From: Nannobrachium achirus
Taxonomy: Eukaryota > Chordata > Actinopteri > Myctophiformes > Myctophidae
Assembly: GCA_963921795.1 (NCBI GenBank)
Contig: OY997649.1
Span: 30,182,055-30,246,054, forward strand
Direction of reading: 5' to 3'
DNA length: 64,000 nt
Each line of letters starts with the position of its first letter. The first letter of the stretch is position 1. This document shows, piece after piece, positions 27,176 to 38,943 of the stretch. Made by a program: the position numbers and the translations under genes. The notes below the pieces were generated by a model. That model did no database searches. It was given only the letters and a program-made list of their open reading frames with translations, and was not told the origin of the DNA.

Positions 27176-28559
27176 AGGTCTTTTATCCCTAAATATTTTA
27201 CCTATGGGGAATGTTATGTTTGGCCAACATTTTTTAGGACCATATAGACCCCTGCAGATGGATAAGACACGGGGGCCGTCTATCGAACAAGCACATTTCC
27301 TCATTTGAAATTCCTGCCCAGTGCCTCTCTATACATATACATTTCTCAGTGAGGAATGTAAACCGTCTCTTTTTATAAGTAGCTGTTGAGAGACTGGTGC
27401 TTTGGAACGTGGCCACGGTCAGAAGAACCGCAGTGGACAGGCAGTGTATGAGCATTCATACAGTTAATCAGTATACTATAGTATTATTAAGGGCTGAAGC
27501 TACTTCGTCCCCCGTTAGCTCAGCTCCTTTGTTCAGGTAACTTTCCCCTTCCCTCACCTCTGTGCCATGAGCCCCCCCATCTTGGCTGAAGGCCCTTTTG
27601 GCTCGGAGGACTGTTCTGTTTGTCTAGAAGTCTCCCATGTCCCAGGGCTACAGAGTGTGATGGATCAACCGCCAGACAGACAGTTCTGTAGGGGCGAAAA
27701 CAGACCCGTTTTGTTTATTTGAGGCCGGTGGCAGGCAGTGTATCTAAGTGGTTGGAGAGAGACATTGTCCCGTTATGGAAAGGGTCACAGGGCTGAATAT
27801 TAACAGCACAGAGCCAGGGCTTCAAGGTCACAAGGAACACTGATGTGTAACTTGCGCACAGCAAGTTTTTCCAAAGCACAGAAATCATCCGATTTCCTGA
27901 ACAGGCAACGTGTGCACACGTGGACAGCCAACGTTTTATTTTTTTACCTGAAATGCAAGACTGTGAGCCCCTACCTGCTGCTAACTCATTTAAGATATTC
28001 ATGATGAATCTAATATAGCCCAAAGGGAAATGGAAATTGGGCAAGATCATACAATGTCAATGCTTTGGCTTCCTCTGTACCAATCCACAACCACCTGCCT
28101 GTGTGGAAGTCAGCTTAAAAGGAACATAAAATAGACACTGGCGAATGTCCTGCCGTCAGTGGGGATTTGCAGAAAGTGTAGGCAGAATGTAATCAGCAGC
28201 TCATTTTCATATACGGTAGATCAAGTCTTTATGCCGGGTGGCAATTTGCTAGTATGCATGTGTGAGGTATCGGGAGCTAAGTTGTTCAGCTACTGTGCTA
28301 TGTTATGGGTTCTGTGCCAACTTTTGTCTGCTCCAACTTTAAAGAGCAGCCAAGTCGAACTGTAAATTGAACTGCTTGTTTGACAACTTTCAATGTCAAT
28401 AAAAACGTGCTTGCTCAAAGATGAAGAAAGCAGTACACGCCCGAGACACAGATGACGAGAGTAAAAATACGAGCAAAACGTACAAATCTGAAAACATTTT
28501 CAAAAATGGCACATTTACATTGGTAGTCTGCCGTAACTGAAATGTTATTTTAGTCTTGT
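27176..28559. other. intergenic, no gene seen
   Basis: No coding exon recognised. An AATAAA lies at 28398-28403. The 111-residue minus frame at 27715-28050 has no family resemblance or splice context. Confidence 0.35.
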
Positions 28560-28935
28560 TGCGACCATATACAGTAGGTCACAGTTTACTATCAGAACCG
28601 TCACAGCTTGTCCGTAGACGTCCGTCCGGACGGGTAACGCCTGACACTGTGGTTCCCCTGACACATCATTGTGACATCACAGGTGACATCACAGTGATGT
28701 CAAATACTTAGAGCAGGGGAAAAAAAATACTAGAGCAGGGATCTCCATATATGGGCTTAAACAGGTGACATCACAGTGATGTCAGATACTCAGAGCAGGG
28801 ATCTTCCATATGGGCATAAAAGAGATTCTGTTAGGGATCTCCATGTATGGGCATAAAAGGGATTGTATCCAAGATGATGCCCTGTTTAGAGAACCACACT
28901 AACAGAATCCATATATGGCCAAGACAGATTTTTGT
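28560..28935. repeat. GACATCACAGTGATGTC repeat, copy 1
   Basis: Begins GCGACCATATACAGTAGGTC and contains GTCACAGCTTGTCCGTAGAC and ACACTGTGGTTCCCCTGACA, then two GGTGACATCACAGTGATGTC palindromes and GGGATCTCCATATATGGGC modules. It is the same family as 61388-61757, with an inverted fragment at 35440-35525 and an end fragment near 55565. Confidence 0.75.
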
Positions 28936-29617
28936 CCTTAGGCGTCTTACTGGTTGTAATATATGTTTGTATGTTGGTCAGTTGGTGATGGCTGTATTAT
29001 AAAATGCTCACTCATATCTACATCATGTTTTGTCAGCAGGTGCCAGTCTTTAGCAGAGGGGCTTCAGGGGATCTACTACTACGTGGTCAGTGTGACACTC
29101 CTCCCCCGGAAGACACAGATCCAAAATCCTTACAACTGCGTCTCAAACAATCCTCCCCTCAAATATGCCCGCTCACCCCAGCTAACTCATGTATGTACAG
29201 TATACAGTATAATTGTTTCCTTTGTTGTGTATTAACTTGAATCTCTTTGTATTAACTTAAATATTTGTATTTTGCATGTTCTATCTATGATGCTCTTCAG
29301 ATAAGTTTCGTTAGCTGTGCCATGCATAGTGTTTGGTGACTACTGGTCTTTGATTGAACCATTATGCTGAACCATTATATGCTGTTTTCTACACATACTG
29401 TATATATACCACTCATACTGTAGGATATTGACTGAAGAATTTAAAAAAAGTGCTCTTGTTAGTTGATTGTGCCTGTATTGGCTTTGAACGTTGCCTTTAA
29501 GTCTCCAAGTGGATTCATGTTATAATCTTCAGTTGCTCATAGGTTGAGTCAAATAACAAAATCTGAAAATATTGATTTTCTTGACCTCCCTCTCTGGAAG
29601 ACACTTCCAGAGAGACC
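28936..29617. other. intergenic; one weak exon-like segment at 29041-29189
   Basis: TTTTGTCAGCAG precedes an open stretch in more than one frame that ends before GTATGT at 29190. In phase 0 it could act as an alternative golga7 3' exon, but the peptide matches nothing I know, so no gene is called. Confidence 0.2.
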
Positions 29618-29850
29618 TTAAAGGGTAATACCACTCATTTTCGACATTGAACTACAGTATGTCATTAAGTTGGAGTTGATAGTGGTGTTTGGCTTGACAC
29701 TTTGATGACATCATCAAAGTGTAAGCCAACCCCCACAATCAATCCTCCAGTTCTAGGCAACACAGGGGCGGGTGGGGGGGACTTTCTTGTTTCCACACAA
29801 CTCCAAGTATTATCGTTCAATGTTGAAAATGTGTGGTATTCCCCTTTACC
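29591..29850. mobile_element. TTAAAGGGTAATACCAC MITE with adjoining hairpin
   Basis: AAAGGGTAATACCACTCATT (29620) is inverted as ATGTGTGGTATTCCCCTTT (about 29830-29847), with CGACATTGAAC/GTTCAATGTTG inside. Its middle has a perfect ACACTTTGATGA/TCATCAAAGTGT hairpin. Just outside is CTCTCTGGAAGACACTTCCA-GAGAG (29591-29615), another perfect hairpin. Confidence 0.7.
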
Positions 29851-31401
29851 CTGATTATTAACCTTTAGATTAGTCTATATCAGAAGTATTTAACAGATAG
29901 AAATGTATAAGGTCTTGATTCGAACACAATAAAAACAAAGCAGATTGGCTTAGTTTGAGAGACCTCCAAATGGTCACAGGTGTGGTTCACACAATGGAAA
30001 CCAAACCTCCAAAGCAATGTGTCCTGTTTAAGTGTTATTGAGACACTCACTAATCATCAATCACCCTGGACAAATGTTATCATGTAAATCACTACAACAT
30101 AATGGATGTACAGGGCTTTCAGCGGCAGCGCAAACGTGGTAACAAAATACTTTAAACCCTGCTACTGTAATTACAATAGCATTAAGCACAAATTGCATTT
30201 ATTAAGGTCTTGCATAAGTATTATTATAATATGCATATTTATAAATATATATATTATATATAAATCTTACTTTCCCACAGGGTAGTTACTCGCGTTAAAG
30301 CACCTGACTTGGAGAACCTCTGTTTGTTATTGAACTCCTCCCAGCATTTTCAACATAGTAAATGATAGAATTAGCTGGGTCCAGATAGGATGTCTAATGA
30401 ATGTGCTCTGTTAACAGAATGTCTTTTTGAAATGTTCATTACTGATTAAATATGACCATGATTATGTTCCGAATATATATTCCATGGAATGTTTATTTGA
30501 ACGCTACATTATGTAAATATTTTCTTTTTCCCTAGATTTATTTTCTTTCCCTTTTTTTTAATTTAGGATTACAAATTTCTATTTGCTTTGGCCAATTTAT
30601 GTTTATTTTTTATTTTTTTATTTTGGGTTATGATAAATTACGGTAATTTTTCTATGTTATTTTGTTTTTGTTTTGATTGCAAACTCTTTCTTAACCTTGA
30701 AATTGTTCGGTAATAAAACGAATGTGTACATCTTTTACATCATGGCTGCTTTTCCTTGTTTCACCGTTTGCAATGTGTATATGTTGCCTTTGACTAGGGT
30801 TGGGATCCTTTTGGATTTTAATGACTCCGGTTCCTTAACACATTGACCGCCATTTTAACATACCTCCGTACTCCCACCTGCCATTCGTCTCCATAGACTT
30901 CCATGTAATTGGGTGTGCACGGATCATGCACACCCATGCCTAGATAATGCACCATGTGTGTCCACATTGCTCACAGCTTTCAAACAAAAAAATCCGAATG
31001 GAAATCCGTTCAGGCATTCATGAGATAACAGCCACTATGTTTAACAAAGATGGCTGCCAAAATGGCTGCCATGCTTGAAAGATGGGGTTGCTATGGGGGT
31101 TAAACATGCAATTTCGCGATTGCTATCATGCCTACTCCATTTTTTGGGGTCCAAAATTTTTTTTGAAAAAAAAAATTTTTTGAAAAAAAAAATTTTTTTT
31201 TTTTTTTTTTTTTTTTAATTCTCGGGACTATCGGGCCTGGCGGGGAAAGACATTGGAATAATCTCGGGACTATCGGGCCTGGCAGGGAATGAGTTAACGA
31301 CTCCCTCTTAACGGTCTGATTCCTTGACAGACGGTTCCCTCTAACGTTTCCTATAGGGGCCGATTCCCCAAATGGTTCCTTACAGGTCTGTAACTCTAGC
31401 G
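29851..31401. other. intergenic, AT-rich; possible 3' end signal at 30712
   Basis: AATAAA at 30712-30717 followed by TGTGTACATCTTTT looks like a real cleavage context, but no exon can be tied to it. A/T homopolymer runs occupy 31155-31215, and CTCGGGACTATCGGGCCTGG is tandemly duplicated at about 31220 and 31262. Confidence 0.35.
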
Positions 31402-31815
31402 CAGTGGTTCTCAACCTTTTCAGGCCACGACCCCCCAAGATAATCATATTTCAACTGAAGACCCCCAGACCCCCACACCCTAATGAGCACTAAGAAGAGT
31501 TGAGGCATTACATTTTGTATAACACGGTTCTATTGTTGCGAGGCGTTGTGAGCATGTAGATCTGCTATTTTCACAATTTCTGCCTCTAATATTTGACAAG
31601 TTGGCAAATGTTAAATTTGTCATTTTAGTAGTATTAAAAAGTGCTTAAATTTTCACTTTAGAAATGTGCATATACCATCTATCTAAACACTTAAACTTCA
31701 TGGTGTTTTTTCTTTTTACCGTTGAGTGAGATAACAATGTTTCACATTAAGCGAATCATCTGGGGACCCCCCAAAATGATTTGGGGACCCCCCTGGGGGG
31801 TGGTGAGAACCACTG
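31402..31815. mobile_element. hAT-like element, CAGTGGTTCTCAACC type
   Basis: CAGTGGTTCTCAACC at the left and GGTGAGAACCACTG at the right. Flanking CTCTAGCG/CTCTAGAG match at 7 of 8. The body has the typical GACCCCC-rich subterminal sequence. Only one arm of the dispersed hairpin remains (31538-31572). It was inserted into an older GTCTGTAACTCT element that resumes at 31816. Confidence 0.88.
31538..31572. repeat. dispersed hairpin, copy 9 (right arm only)
   Basis: GCGAGGCGTTGTGAGCATGT with AGATCTGCTATTTTCA. The left arm is missing, so the deletion breakpoint lies at the hairpin. Confidence 0.75.
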
Positions 31816-32880
31816 CTCTAGAGAGTGTACAAACATTTGTACACTCAGAGTTATCGTGGTCCTTGAATTTATGAGAACCACTGGAAGTGTTAACCACATT
31901 GTAATTGCATAGCAGACATGAAGTCCACATAACCAGCTCTGACAGTGTGATAAACCGGTTCTGGAAACCGTTCCTAAATGTTGGATCCGGGTCCTTCGGT
32001 TCCTCCTTTTCCGTATCCCAGCCCTACTTTTGACCCAATGTCAAGATTTCATGGGTTAATGTGAATCTCGGATCTTAGCAGGGCTCCTTCTCACGCTCAC
32101 ACAAGACGCACAAGCCACAATTTACACAGTTCTTAGTTATTGCGTGACCTGGAGGAAAGTAGGAGTATGATCATCCCAGTGCTGGATTTCCCATTGGAGT
32201 TTGGCTGCCATTCAAGGTCAGTAATTGCTCTTGCTTTTATGGGAGTTATTGTGCCGGACCAGACAAAGTGTCCCTGAGTCCACCTTAAAACCAATATTTC
32301 TCACTGTTGAGGTGAATTTCAGGTTAGAAAAGATGTACTGTACTGCATTCAAGATGCTGCTGGGTTGTAGGGAGGTTTGTTTCTGTGTGCATGCATACAT
32401 TTAATATGAGGTGGGTGACTGACCTCAAAATATGAAGAAATTACATTATATTTTGGAATGTCAAGTTCATTAGCATTTGCATTAATGGAACCAGGCCAAA
32501 CTTAATGATCTCGCAAATTACTAGTAAGTATACTCATTTTAGATCACTCTGAATAAGGCTCAACTCTTTAGTTGCTTCTAAATATGAAAATGAGAGGCTT
32601 CAGCGCAAATAAGCTTGTTCTCCCAGGGGTCAGGGAAAGAAAGAAAGAAAAGAAAAAAAACTGATCAACCTTATCCTCTCCTGCTGTTGGAGTCCACCTT
32701 GCATTTAACCTTTTATCACATGAAGCTTGTTCATTGTTGCCTTAACACCTTCTAAGCCTGGCCGTACTCCCTCGGACTTCCTACTGGGTCCCATCAGCCA
32801 CGCCGTCTATTACCGGACTTTTGATATAAATTATAATAAAAAAAAAAAAAACATCGGAAATTCTTCTCTGTGTCTTTTTG
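31816..32880. other. intergenic, no gene seen
   Basis: AT-rich. Starts with a GTACAAACATTTGTACACTC palindrome remnant. Short GAAA and poly-A runs near 32640 and 32829. Confidence 0.35.
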
Positions 32881-32919
32881 GAGCGATCTGAAAGGGTTAA
32901 TATGCTCTGACAGTCATTT

Positions 32920-33300
32920 TCTGGTGCTGGGTGTGATACTCCTAATATCCAGCAGGCCACGCCGTTGACTCACATTCTGGATGGATGGCTGGCCAGGAGG
33001 AGCCTCATCCTCTCCCCAGTGTTGAAACTCAGCAAGAAGCTCAAACAAGATGGCTGGTCTTTGTCTCTGTTCGTGGATCGCGGTTTCAATCACGTTCGGG
33101 CGCCGCTTCTCTATCGCTCCTTTCCCTGCTTCGCCGCACGTAAACGAATGGAATTGATCTCCCCTCCGCCTCGCCAAAGTAAGATCGCCGACCTCTGCAG
33201 GATGAATATGTACGCTGTGTCGAGCACTCCAGTACGTGTTGTTATCATGTGGGCTTTGTTTTTTTAAAACATGTTTGTAAATAAATGGCTTATTTCTTCG
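32920..33300 (+). other. CpG-rich island with 100-codon open frame, function unknown
   Basis: From about 33040 to 33210 the sequence is CpG-rich (GTTCGTGGATCGCGG, GTTCGGGCGCCGC) against AT-rich flanks. An open frame runs 32965-33267. I do not recognise the peptide. A strong donor-like GCCAAAGTAAGA (33172-33183) and an AATAAA at 33280 are present. It could be a promoter/first exon, a retrocopy fragment, or a repeat. Confidence 0.25.
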
Positions 33301-33536
33301 GCGCTACCTCTGTTCAGAGGGTTCTGCCGCGGCTTGCAACGTGTTAAAGAGCGGGACAAGATTTTTTCCCCCACTAAAGTCACCTGAGAGTTTCCTTTTA
33401 CTGACTCAAGTCTGCTGTTTCATATTACACAAGTCAATGGCTCCTTCAATCCCACTGCTATGGCCAGGGGCGTCACACCAAATTCTGGGCCCTTGGTACA
33501 AGGATTCACTGCGGGCCCCCCCATGAATGTTAACTA

Positions 33537-33585
33537 TTCAAAAATAGCAGATATACTGCGAGCTTGTAGATCTGCTATTTTTGAA
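33537..33585. repeat. dispersed hairpin, copy 10 (loop deleted)
   Basis: TTCAAAAATAGCAGATATAC followed directly by TGCGAGCTTGTAGATCTGC and TATTTTTGAA. The apex of the stem has been lost. Confidence 0.75.
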
Positions 33586-33741
33586 AAATCGTGAAAATGT
33601 CAGTGATGCTCAAACTTTTTCATGTGAAGGACCCCCCATCTCAAAATATTTCGTTTAGAACCCCCAGAAGCAAAATTTGAGTTACAAATGTTCACTTAAA
33701 AAATACATATATTCAAAGATTTGCGCACATTTTCACGACTT

Positions 33742-33819
33742 TTCAAAAATAGCAGATCTACAAGCTCGCAGCGTGGCACTCGGTGCCGCGCTGTGAGCTT
33801 GTATATCTGTTATTTTTCA
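33742..33819. repeat. dispersed hairpin, copy 11
   Basis: TTCAAAAATAGCAGATCTAC and AAGCTCGCAGCGTGGC pair with GCCGCGCTGTGAGCTTG and TATATCTGTTATTTTTCAA, allowing G-T pairs. Confidence 0.85.
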
Positions 33820-33906
33820 ATAGCTAAAGTTACTAGGGCCCCTCCACCTTGGGCCCTGGTAACTCAGTCCCACTTTCCTACCCCTTGTGACGCCCCTGGC
33901 TATGGC

Positions 33907-34511
33907 ACTGTTGGTGGTCTCCTTAGCCATCTTAGGACCCTGTGTGTGTTTGCTTCTTTTCTTGTTGAGAACAAATGTCCTCGTAAGGACAGAAAGACTA
34001 GGAATATCCTAGCTAAACTGAGAACTTTTCACTGGGCCCAAACTTCAAGGTTCCATTTTAAGTTATGGCTTGAGTAATGGTAGCCTAATGGTTAAGGTTA
34101 CACATAACCGAAACCCCGGGAGATGTAATTGTCAATAGAATGTCTTCATAATTTTACACATGTTTGTAGGCCTGTATAGAGACATGGTGGTCTGATATAC
34201 TTAAACACATAACATAGGCACATATGATTTACAATGTAAACAGGTCTGTTTTATGAAGTGTTAATTGTAGGTGTGAAGTTGACAATTGTTGATTTGAAGG
34301 TTGTTTTCTCTATATAGAGCTATAAAGCTCTACATGTGTCTTCGGTGGACATAGCTAAAGCCATCTTTGGCTGTCAAAAGCATTTAGTTGACTCTGATAG
34401 TGTTTGGAATTATTTAAACACGGTTGTTGTGTACAGTGATTCATACTGTGTAGGCTATTGTTTTGCCATACACTGTCCCATTGTATGAAATATGAATTCC
34501 TGTTGTCAGTC
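33907..34511. other. intergenic, no gene seen
   Basis: Unique-looking AT-rich DNA. The frame that starts at 33721 begins inside the transposon and is not supported. Confidence 0.35.
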
Positions 34512-34650
34512 AAGGGTGGGAGTGTTGCACCAGTGTCTCCAAGACAAAATGATTGTACTTTTGATTCACAAAGTAGTGTCAGGGGAGCCTGTGTCTCCAC
34601 GACCAAATGATTGGACTTTTGTGATTCCCAAAGTAGTGTCAGGGGATGCT
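34512..34650. repeat. two-copy tandem repeat, about 65 bp
   Basis: TGTCTCCAAGACAAAATGAT and TGTCTCCACGACCAAATGAT begin two successive units, each followed by GTACTTTTG/GGACTTTTG and AAAGTAGTGTCAGGGGA. Confidence 0.7.
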
Positions 34651-34947
34651 GGGGTGGCCTTTAAGTGGTTTTTGAAGTGGATGCAACCCCGCCCCAACCT
34701 CCAACTCTCCACATTGTATAGACAAAGTGAAGTTGTAATTATATTCATAACTATATGGAAAACATTTCTTCAAGAGTATGGGTCCCCAGGATGATTTTGT
34801 TTCTTTAAGTGTGGTTATGTGTATGAATTTGGAAAAAGATCCCTGCACTAGAAATATTAGTCCTTGCCCGTTGTTGTGGTGTGTACTGAGGTGAAAGTAT
34901 CGGCTCGTATAGGATAGTAAGATTCAAGACGTATCAAACCCATAGAC

Positions 34948-35436
34948 CAGGGGTGGGTAATTATTCTTTCCATGGGCCCACATGAACAACAGAAACTATT
35001 GTGGAGGGCCAGGCCAAAAGGCTCTCTGCAAGATGTGCTCCTCGCAAACTAAACACACGGCTTTATCTCCAACTTCAGTAAATAAATACTTAGCAGTCCA
35101 TTTTTTTTAAACCCGGCATTCGGCATCGACCTCTCTTTTTTTAGCCACTTTTTTTTTGATGGGTAAGGTAAGGCAGGTCGTCTTGATGTGTGACCAGTTT
35201 GACCACCTGCTTGTTATTGAGACAACATCCAATGATCACGCACATGTGCTGCTGATGTACGCATTGCGTCCATATGTACATGAATAAAACTTCAAAATAA
35301 AAGAAATGCAGCTTTAGTCCATGCATGAGGTAAAATTAAAAAAAATATATATATATATTTTGTAATTTGCCATTAACCCGGTCAGAGTGAACCAAAGGGC
35401 CGCATACGGCCCCGGGCCGCACAATGCCCAGGTCTG
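34948..35436. mobile_element. hAT-like element, CAGGGGTGGGTAAT type
   Basis: Perfect 8-bp target duplication CCATAGAC (34940-34947 and 35437-35444). Ends CAGGGGTGGGTAATTATTC and GCACAATGCCCAGGTCTG. Subterminal GGGCCGCATACGGCCCCGGG is typical of hAT elements. It lacks the dispersed hairpin. Confidence 0.9.
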
Positions 35437-35439
35437 CCA

Positions 35440-35525
35440 TAGACTGTAGGACAAGCTGTGACGGTTCTGATAGTAAACTGATGTCACATGTGATGTCACA
35501 GTGATGTGTCAGGGGAACCACTATG
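35440..35525 (-). repeat. GACATCACAGTGATGTC repeat, inverted fragment
   Basis: GGACAAGCTGTGACGGTTCT and GTCACAGTGATGTGTCAGGG-GAACCAC are the reverse complement of the start of 28560-28935. Confidence 0.8.
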
Positions 35526-35840
35526 GAGTGACAATTGTGCCTTTATTATCCAAGCAAAAGAAAAATGAAAAAACACAGCTAAAAAATGTAAACCACAAGC
35601 AAAAAACATATTTCCAAGCAAAATAAATTATAAACCAAGCAAAAACATTCAAACAGCAATAAAAAAAAGAATAGTTGCAAGCAAAAAGAAATATATATTT
35701 TAAAGAAATAACAAAAAATGAGAACAAAACTTTTAAAGCTCTAGAGTAAAACAATTAAAACTAAGCAAACATTTAAAAATAAATCAAGCAAAATCTTTTT
35801 AAACTTCAACAAAATACTTGTGTTGTGCTACTACACATTG
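35526..35840. repeat. A-rich AAGCAAAA-type low-complexity tract
   Basis: CAAGCAAAA and close variants recur many times (35549, 35596, 35636 and others) in A-rich sequence. It looks like a decayed short tandem repeat. Confidence 0.5.
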
Positions 35841-36960
35841 TTGTCTCCACCAGCCGAAGGCTGAGGGGAGAGTATGTTTTCCCCTCCGTCCGTCCGTCCG
35901 TGCGTCCGTCCGTCCGTCCGTCCGTGCGTCCGTGCGTCCGTGAGTCCTCGCAGTTTGTGAGCACCTAATCTCAGTCGCCGTTGGCCCGGACGCTGCCAAA
36001 GTGAACACACACACTCCCTGGATGCCAATCTAGAACCTCTGCCCTAAATTTTTCAAATGGGCCTTTTCTAGCGCCACCTAGTGGCCGATGTTTCGCGTCC
36101 GTGCGTCCTCGCAGTTTGTGAGCAGCTAATCTCAGTCGCTGTTGGCCCGGTTGCTGCCAAAGTGAGCACACACATTCCCTGGATGCCAATCTAGAACCTC
36201 TGCCCTAAATTTTTCAAATGGGCCTTTTCTAGCGCCACCTAGTGGCCGATGTTTGCAAAACACATTTCTGTGCACTATTCTTACAGATTTTGTCCAAAAA
36301 TCCTTCAAGTCGGTAGGCAGTATCTCGACAGTCATGTGATCGACACGGATCTGTCCGATTTTGCATATTCCATCCTGATTGGCTAAGATTGGCTTCCAAA
36401 GTTTGTAGGATTGCGTGCGTCCTCGCAGTTTGTGAGCAGCTAATCTCAGTCGCCGTTGGCCCGGTCGCTGCCAAAGTGAGCACACACATTCCCTGGATGC
36501 CAAACTAGAACCTCTGCCCTAAATTTTTAAAATGGGCCTTTTCTAGCGCCACCTAGTGGCCGATGTTTGCAAAACACATTTCTGTGCACTATTCTTACAG
36601 ATTTTGTCCAAAAATCCTACAAATCGGTAGGCAGTATCTCGACAGTCATGTGATCGACACGGATCTTTCCGATTTGGCATATTCCATCCTGATTGGCTAA
36701 AATTGGCTTCCAAAGTTTGTAGGATTGAGCCGTTTGGAACAAAATGCCTCAAATCACAAACGCAAAGTGCAATTATCATGAAATCGCGCACACACGTTCC
36801 CACTAGGCCGAGGAAGAAATGCCACGTATTCTTTTTTAAATCAGCCTCATGGTGGCGCTATAACAGGCTGATTTGTGGTTTTACCTATAACTCCACCGAT
36901 CAGTTCACAAGGACGCACGGTCTGGTGGAGACCTGTGCTCGGAAGAGCACTGCTTCTAGT
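35841..36960. mobile_element. element with CTCCACCAGCCGAAGG/CTGGTGGAGAC ends, copy 1
   Basis: GTCTCCACCAG near 35843 and CTGGTGGAGAC near 36922 are inverted ends, followed by CTGTGCTCGGAAGAGCACTG. Inside are a (CCGT)n tract (35883-35940) and a roughly 150-bp module (TCCTCGCAGTTTGTGAGCA to AGCGCCACCTAGTGGCCGAT) present three times (about 35944, 36106 and 36417). Second copy at 37919-38915. Confidence 0.7.
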
Positions 36961-37424
36961 TTGAATATGTTTTTCTAGTTTGTGAGTTAGAGTCCTTTTT
37001 TGCAATTGCAAAAGACTGCTCTCTCTCAAACTCTGTGTCCTTGCTCAGATTCTAAGTTTATGCTCTCGATTTTTTCCCTTTGCTTTTGCAGTTCTTTTTG
37101 TGTGAGGTGTGAAAGGTCGGAAGGCAGGGCCTACGCTGGGTTGCCATGTTTGCTAAAAGTGAGTTCTCTGGGCTTTCCAATCTATAAGTTTAGCTATACA
37201 TACATATATCCATACGATATCTTGACTTAGAAGCATCAGCCAATGGCGAATTGACTAATCCATTATTTTTATATATTAAATAAAATAGAAATACATATAT
37301 TATGCACACAGACATTGTAGAGGCTGTATGCTGATAACCTTTCCTGGTTTGGCTTCTGGGCCACCACTGCTCCGGTTTTGGTGGCAGCAGTGATAGTGGA
37401 TGTACAGTCTAGTCGTCATATTGT
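36961..37424. other. intergenic, no gene seen
   Basis: AT-rich sequence between repeats. Confidence 0.35.
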
Positions 37425-37645
37425 GCCTTGGCCTCGGACTGCAGAGTGGCACTGGGGAACCAGAGCCCCTCGTTGTCCCAGGTTCCATTCCAGGCCAGGG
37501 TAGCAATGTCGATGTGTGTCCCTGAGCAAGACTCTTAACCCCTAATTGCTCACGCGCTCCTTGTGGGCAGCGAATCAGCTGGGCTGGGCTGAAAATACTG
37601 AATTTCCCCCGTGGGAGGTAGGTAACTAATATTATTAGAGTGTAC
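37425..37645 (+). mobile_element. tRNA-derived SINE, copy 1
   Basis: A pol III B-box-like GGTTCCATTCC at 37481-37491 follows an A-box-like GCAGAGTGGC. The body has CCCTGAGCAAGACTCTTAAC and CCCTAATTGCTCACG, a block characteristic of fish SINEs with a V-SINE-like core. Boundaries are approximate and no 3' tail repeat is clear. Confidence 0.6.
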
Positions 37646-37654
37646 AAGTGAAAC

Positions 37655-37720
37655 CAGGTCTGTAACTCTGAGAGTGTACACATGTGACGTGTTGTGAGCT
37701 TGTAGATCGGCTATTTCCAC
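37655..37720. repeat. element fragment with half hairpin, copy 12
   Basis: GGTCTGTAACTCTGAGAGTG is followed by GTGTTGTGAGCTTGTAGATC and GGCTATTTCCACT. Only the right arm of the dispersed hairpin remains (37685-37719). Confidence 0.65.
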
Positions 37721-37918
37721 TATCAATGTTCTTTTTTTTTTTTTTTTTTTTTTTACTCAGCGGGTGCCCACGAGGTGTCTACACACCAATCTCTTTGATG
37801 TCTCTGGACTCTGGAGGCCCACGACGCGTTGACGTGTTTACTGTATTTACAGTATTAACTTTAAGGGCCCTATTATGATCCAGGTCTTATGCCTTATGCC
37901 TTAACTTCTTTACCTTTT

Positions 37919-38915
37919 TGTCTCCACCAGCCGAAGGCATGGGGGAGAGTATGTTTTCCCCTTCGTCCGTCCGTGCGTCCGTCCGTCCGTCCGTGCGTCC
38001 GTCCGTCCGTGCGTCCTCACAGTTTGTGTGCACCAAATCTCAGTCGCCGTTGGCCCGGGCACTGCCAAAGTGAGCACACACATTCCCTGGATGCCAATCT
38101 AGAACCTCTGCCCTAAATCTTTCAAATAGGCCTTTTCTAGCGCCAACTAGTGGCCGATGTTTGCAAAACACATTTCTGTGCACTACTCTTACAGATTTTG
38201 TCCAAAAATCCTGCAAATCGGTAGGCAGTATCTCGACAGTCATGTGATCGACACGGATCTGTCCATTTTTGCATATTCCATCCTGATTGGCTAAGATTGG
38301 CTTCCAAAATTTGTAGGATTGAGCCGTTTTGAACAAAATGCCTCAAATCCCAAACGCAAAGTGCAATTATCATGAAATTGCGCACACACGTTCCCACTAG
38401 GTCGAGGAAGAAATGCCACTTCAAATTTTTGAAATCAGCCTCATGGTGGCGCTATAACAGGCCGATTTGTGGTTTTACCTATAACTCCACCGATCAGTTT
38501 CAAACTTTGTAGGCACACTCCCTAGAGGCTAAGGATAAACCTTTGCCCTGCATTTCTCACATCAGCCTTTTATAGCGCCACCTTTGGGCCGACTTATGTA
38601 AAACACATTTTTGAATATTACTCCTTGAGATTTTATCCAAAAATCACGCAAATCGGTACACAGTATCTCTATAGTCAGCTTGCGATTACCGTGAAATTTG
38701 CCTTGGCCTGTTATAGCGCCACCAGCAGGTAGACTTTAGCAAAACACATTTTTGGAACACAATGCTTCAAATCATGCATGCAGCGTCCGATTGCTATGAA
38801 AGATCTAAGGTGAAGAACATATGCCACCCTTTTTACATTGGCCTATTATACAGTAGCACCACCAGGATGCACAGCCTGGTGGAGACCTGTGCTCGGAAGA
38901 GCACTGCTTCTAGTT
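37919..38915. mobile_element. element with CTCCACCAGCCGAAGG/CTGGTGGAGAC ends, copy 2
   Basis: Same ends as 35841-36960, with (CCGT)n at about 37964-38010 and a single 150-bp module (38011-38160). It is followed by several GCGCCACC segments, and ends CTTCTAGT. It sits almost exactly between the TIRs of the surrounding element. Confidence 0.7.
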
Positions 38916-38943
38916 TTCACTATTTTGAAAAACATTTTTAAAT

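Larger units (their letters stand above)
33465..33898. mobile_element. hAT-like element, CAGGGGCGTC type, two hairpins
   Basis: CAGGGGCGTCACACC at the left and CTTGTGACGCCCCTG at the right, with perfect target duplication GCTATGGC (33457-33464 and 33899-33906). It carries hairpins at 33537-33585 and 33742-33819, and resembles 3125-3678 (inverted) and 60479-60988. Confidence 0.93.

Noticed and set aside
33721..34077. 118-codon plus-strand frame
   Set aside because: Starts inside a hAT-like element and crosses its terminus and target duplication.
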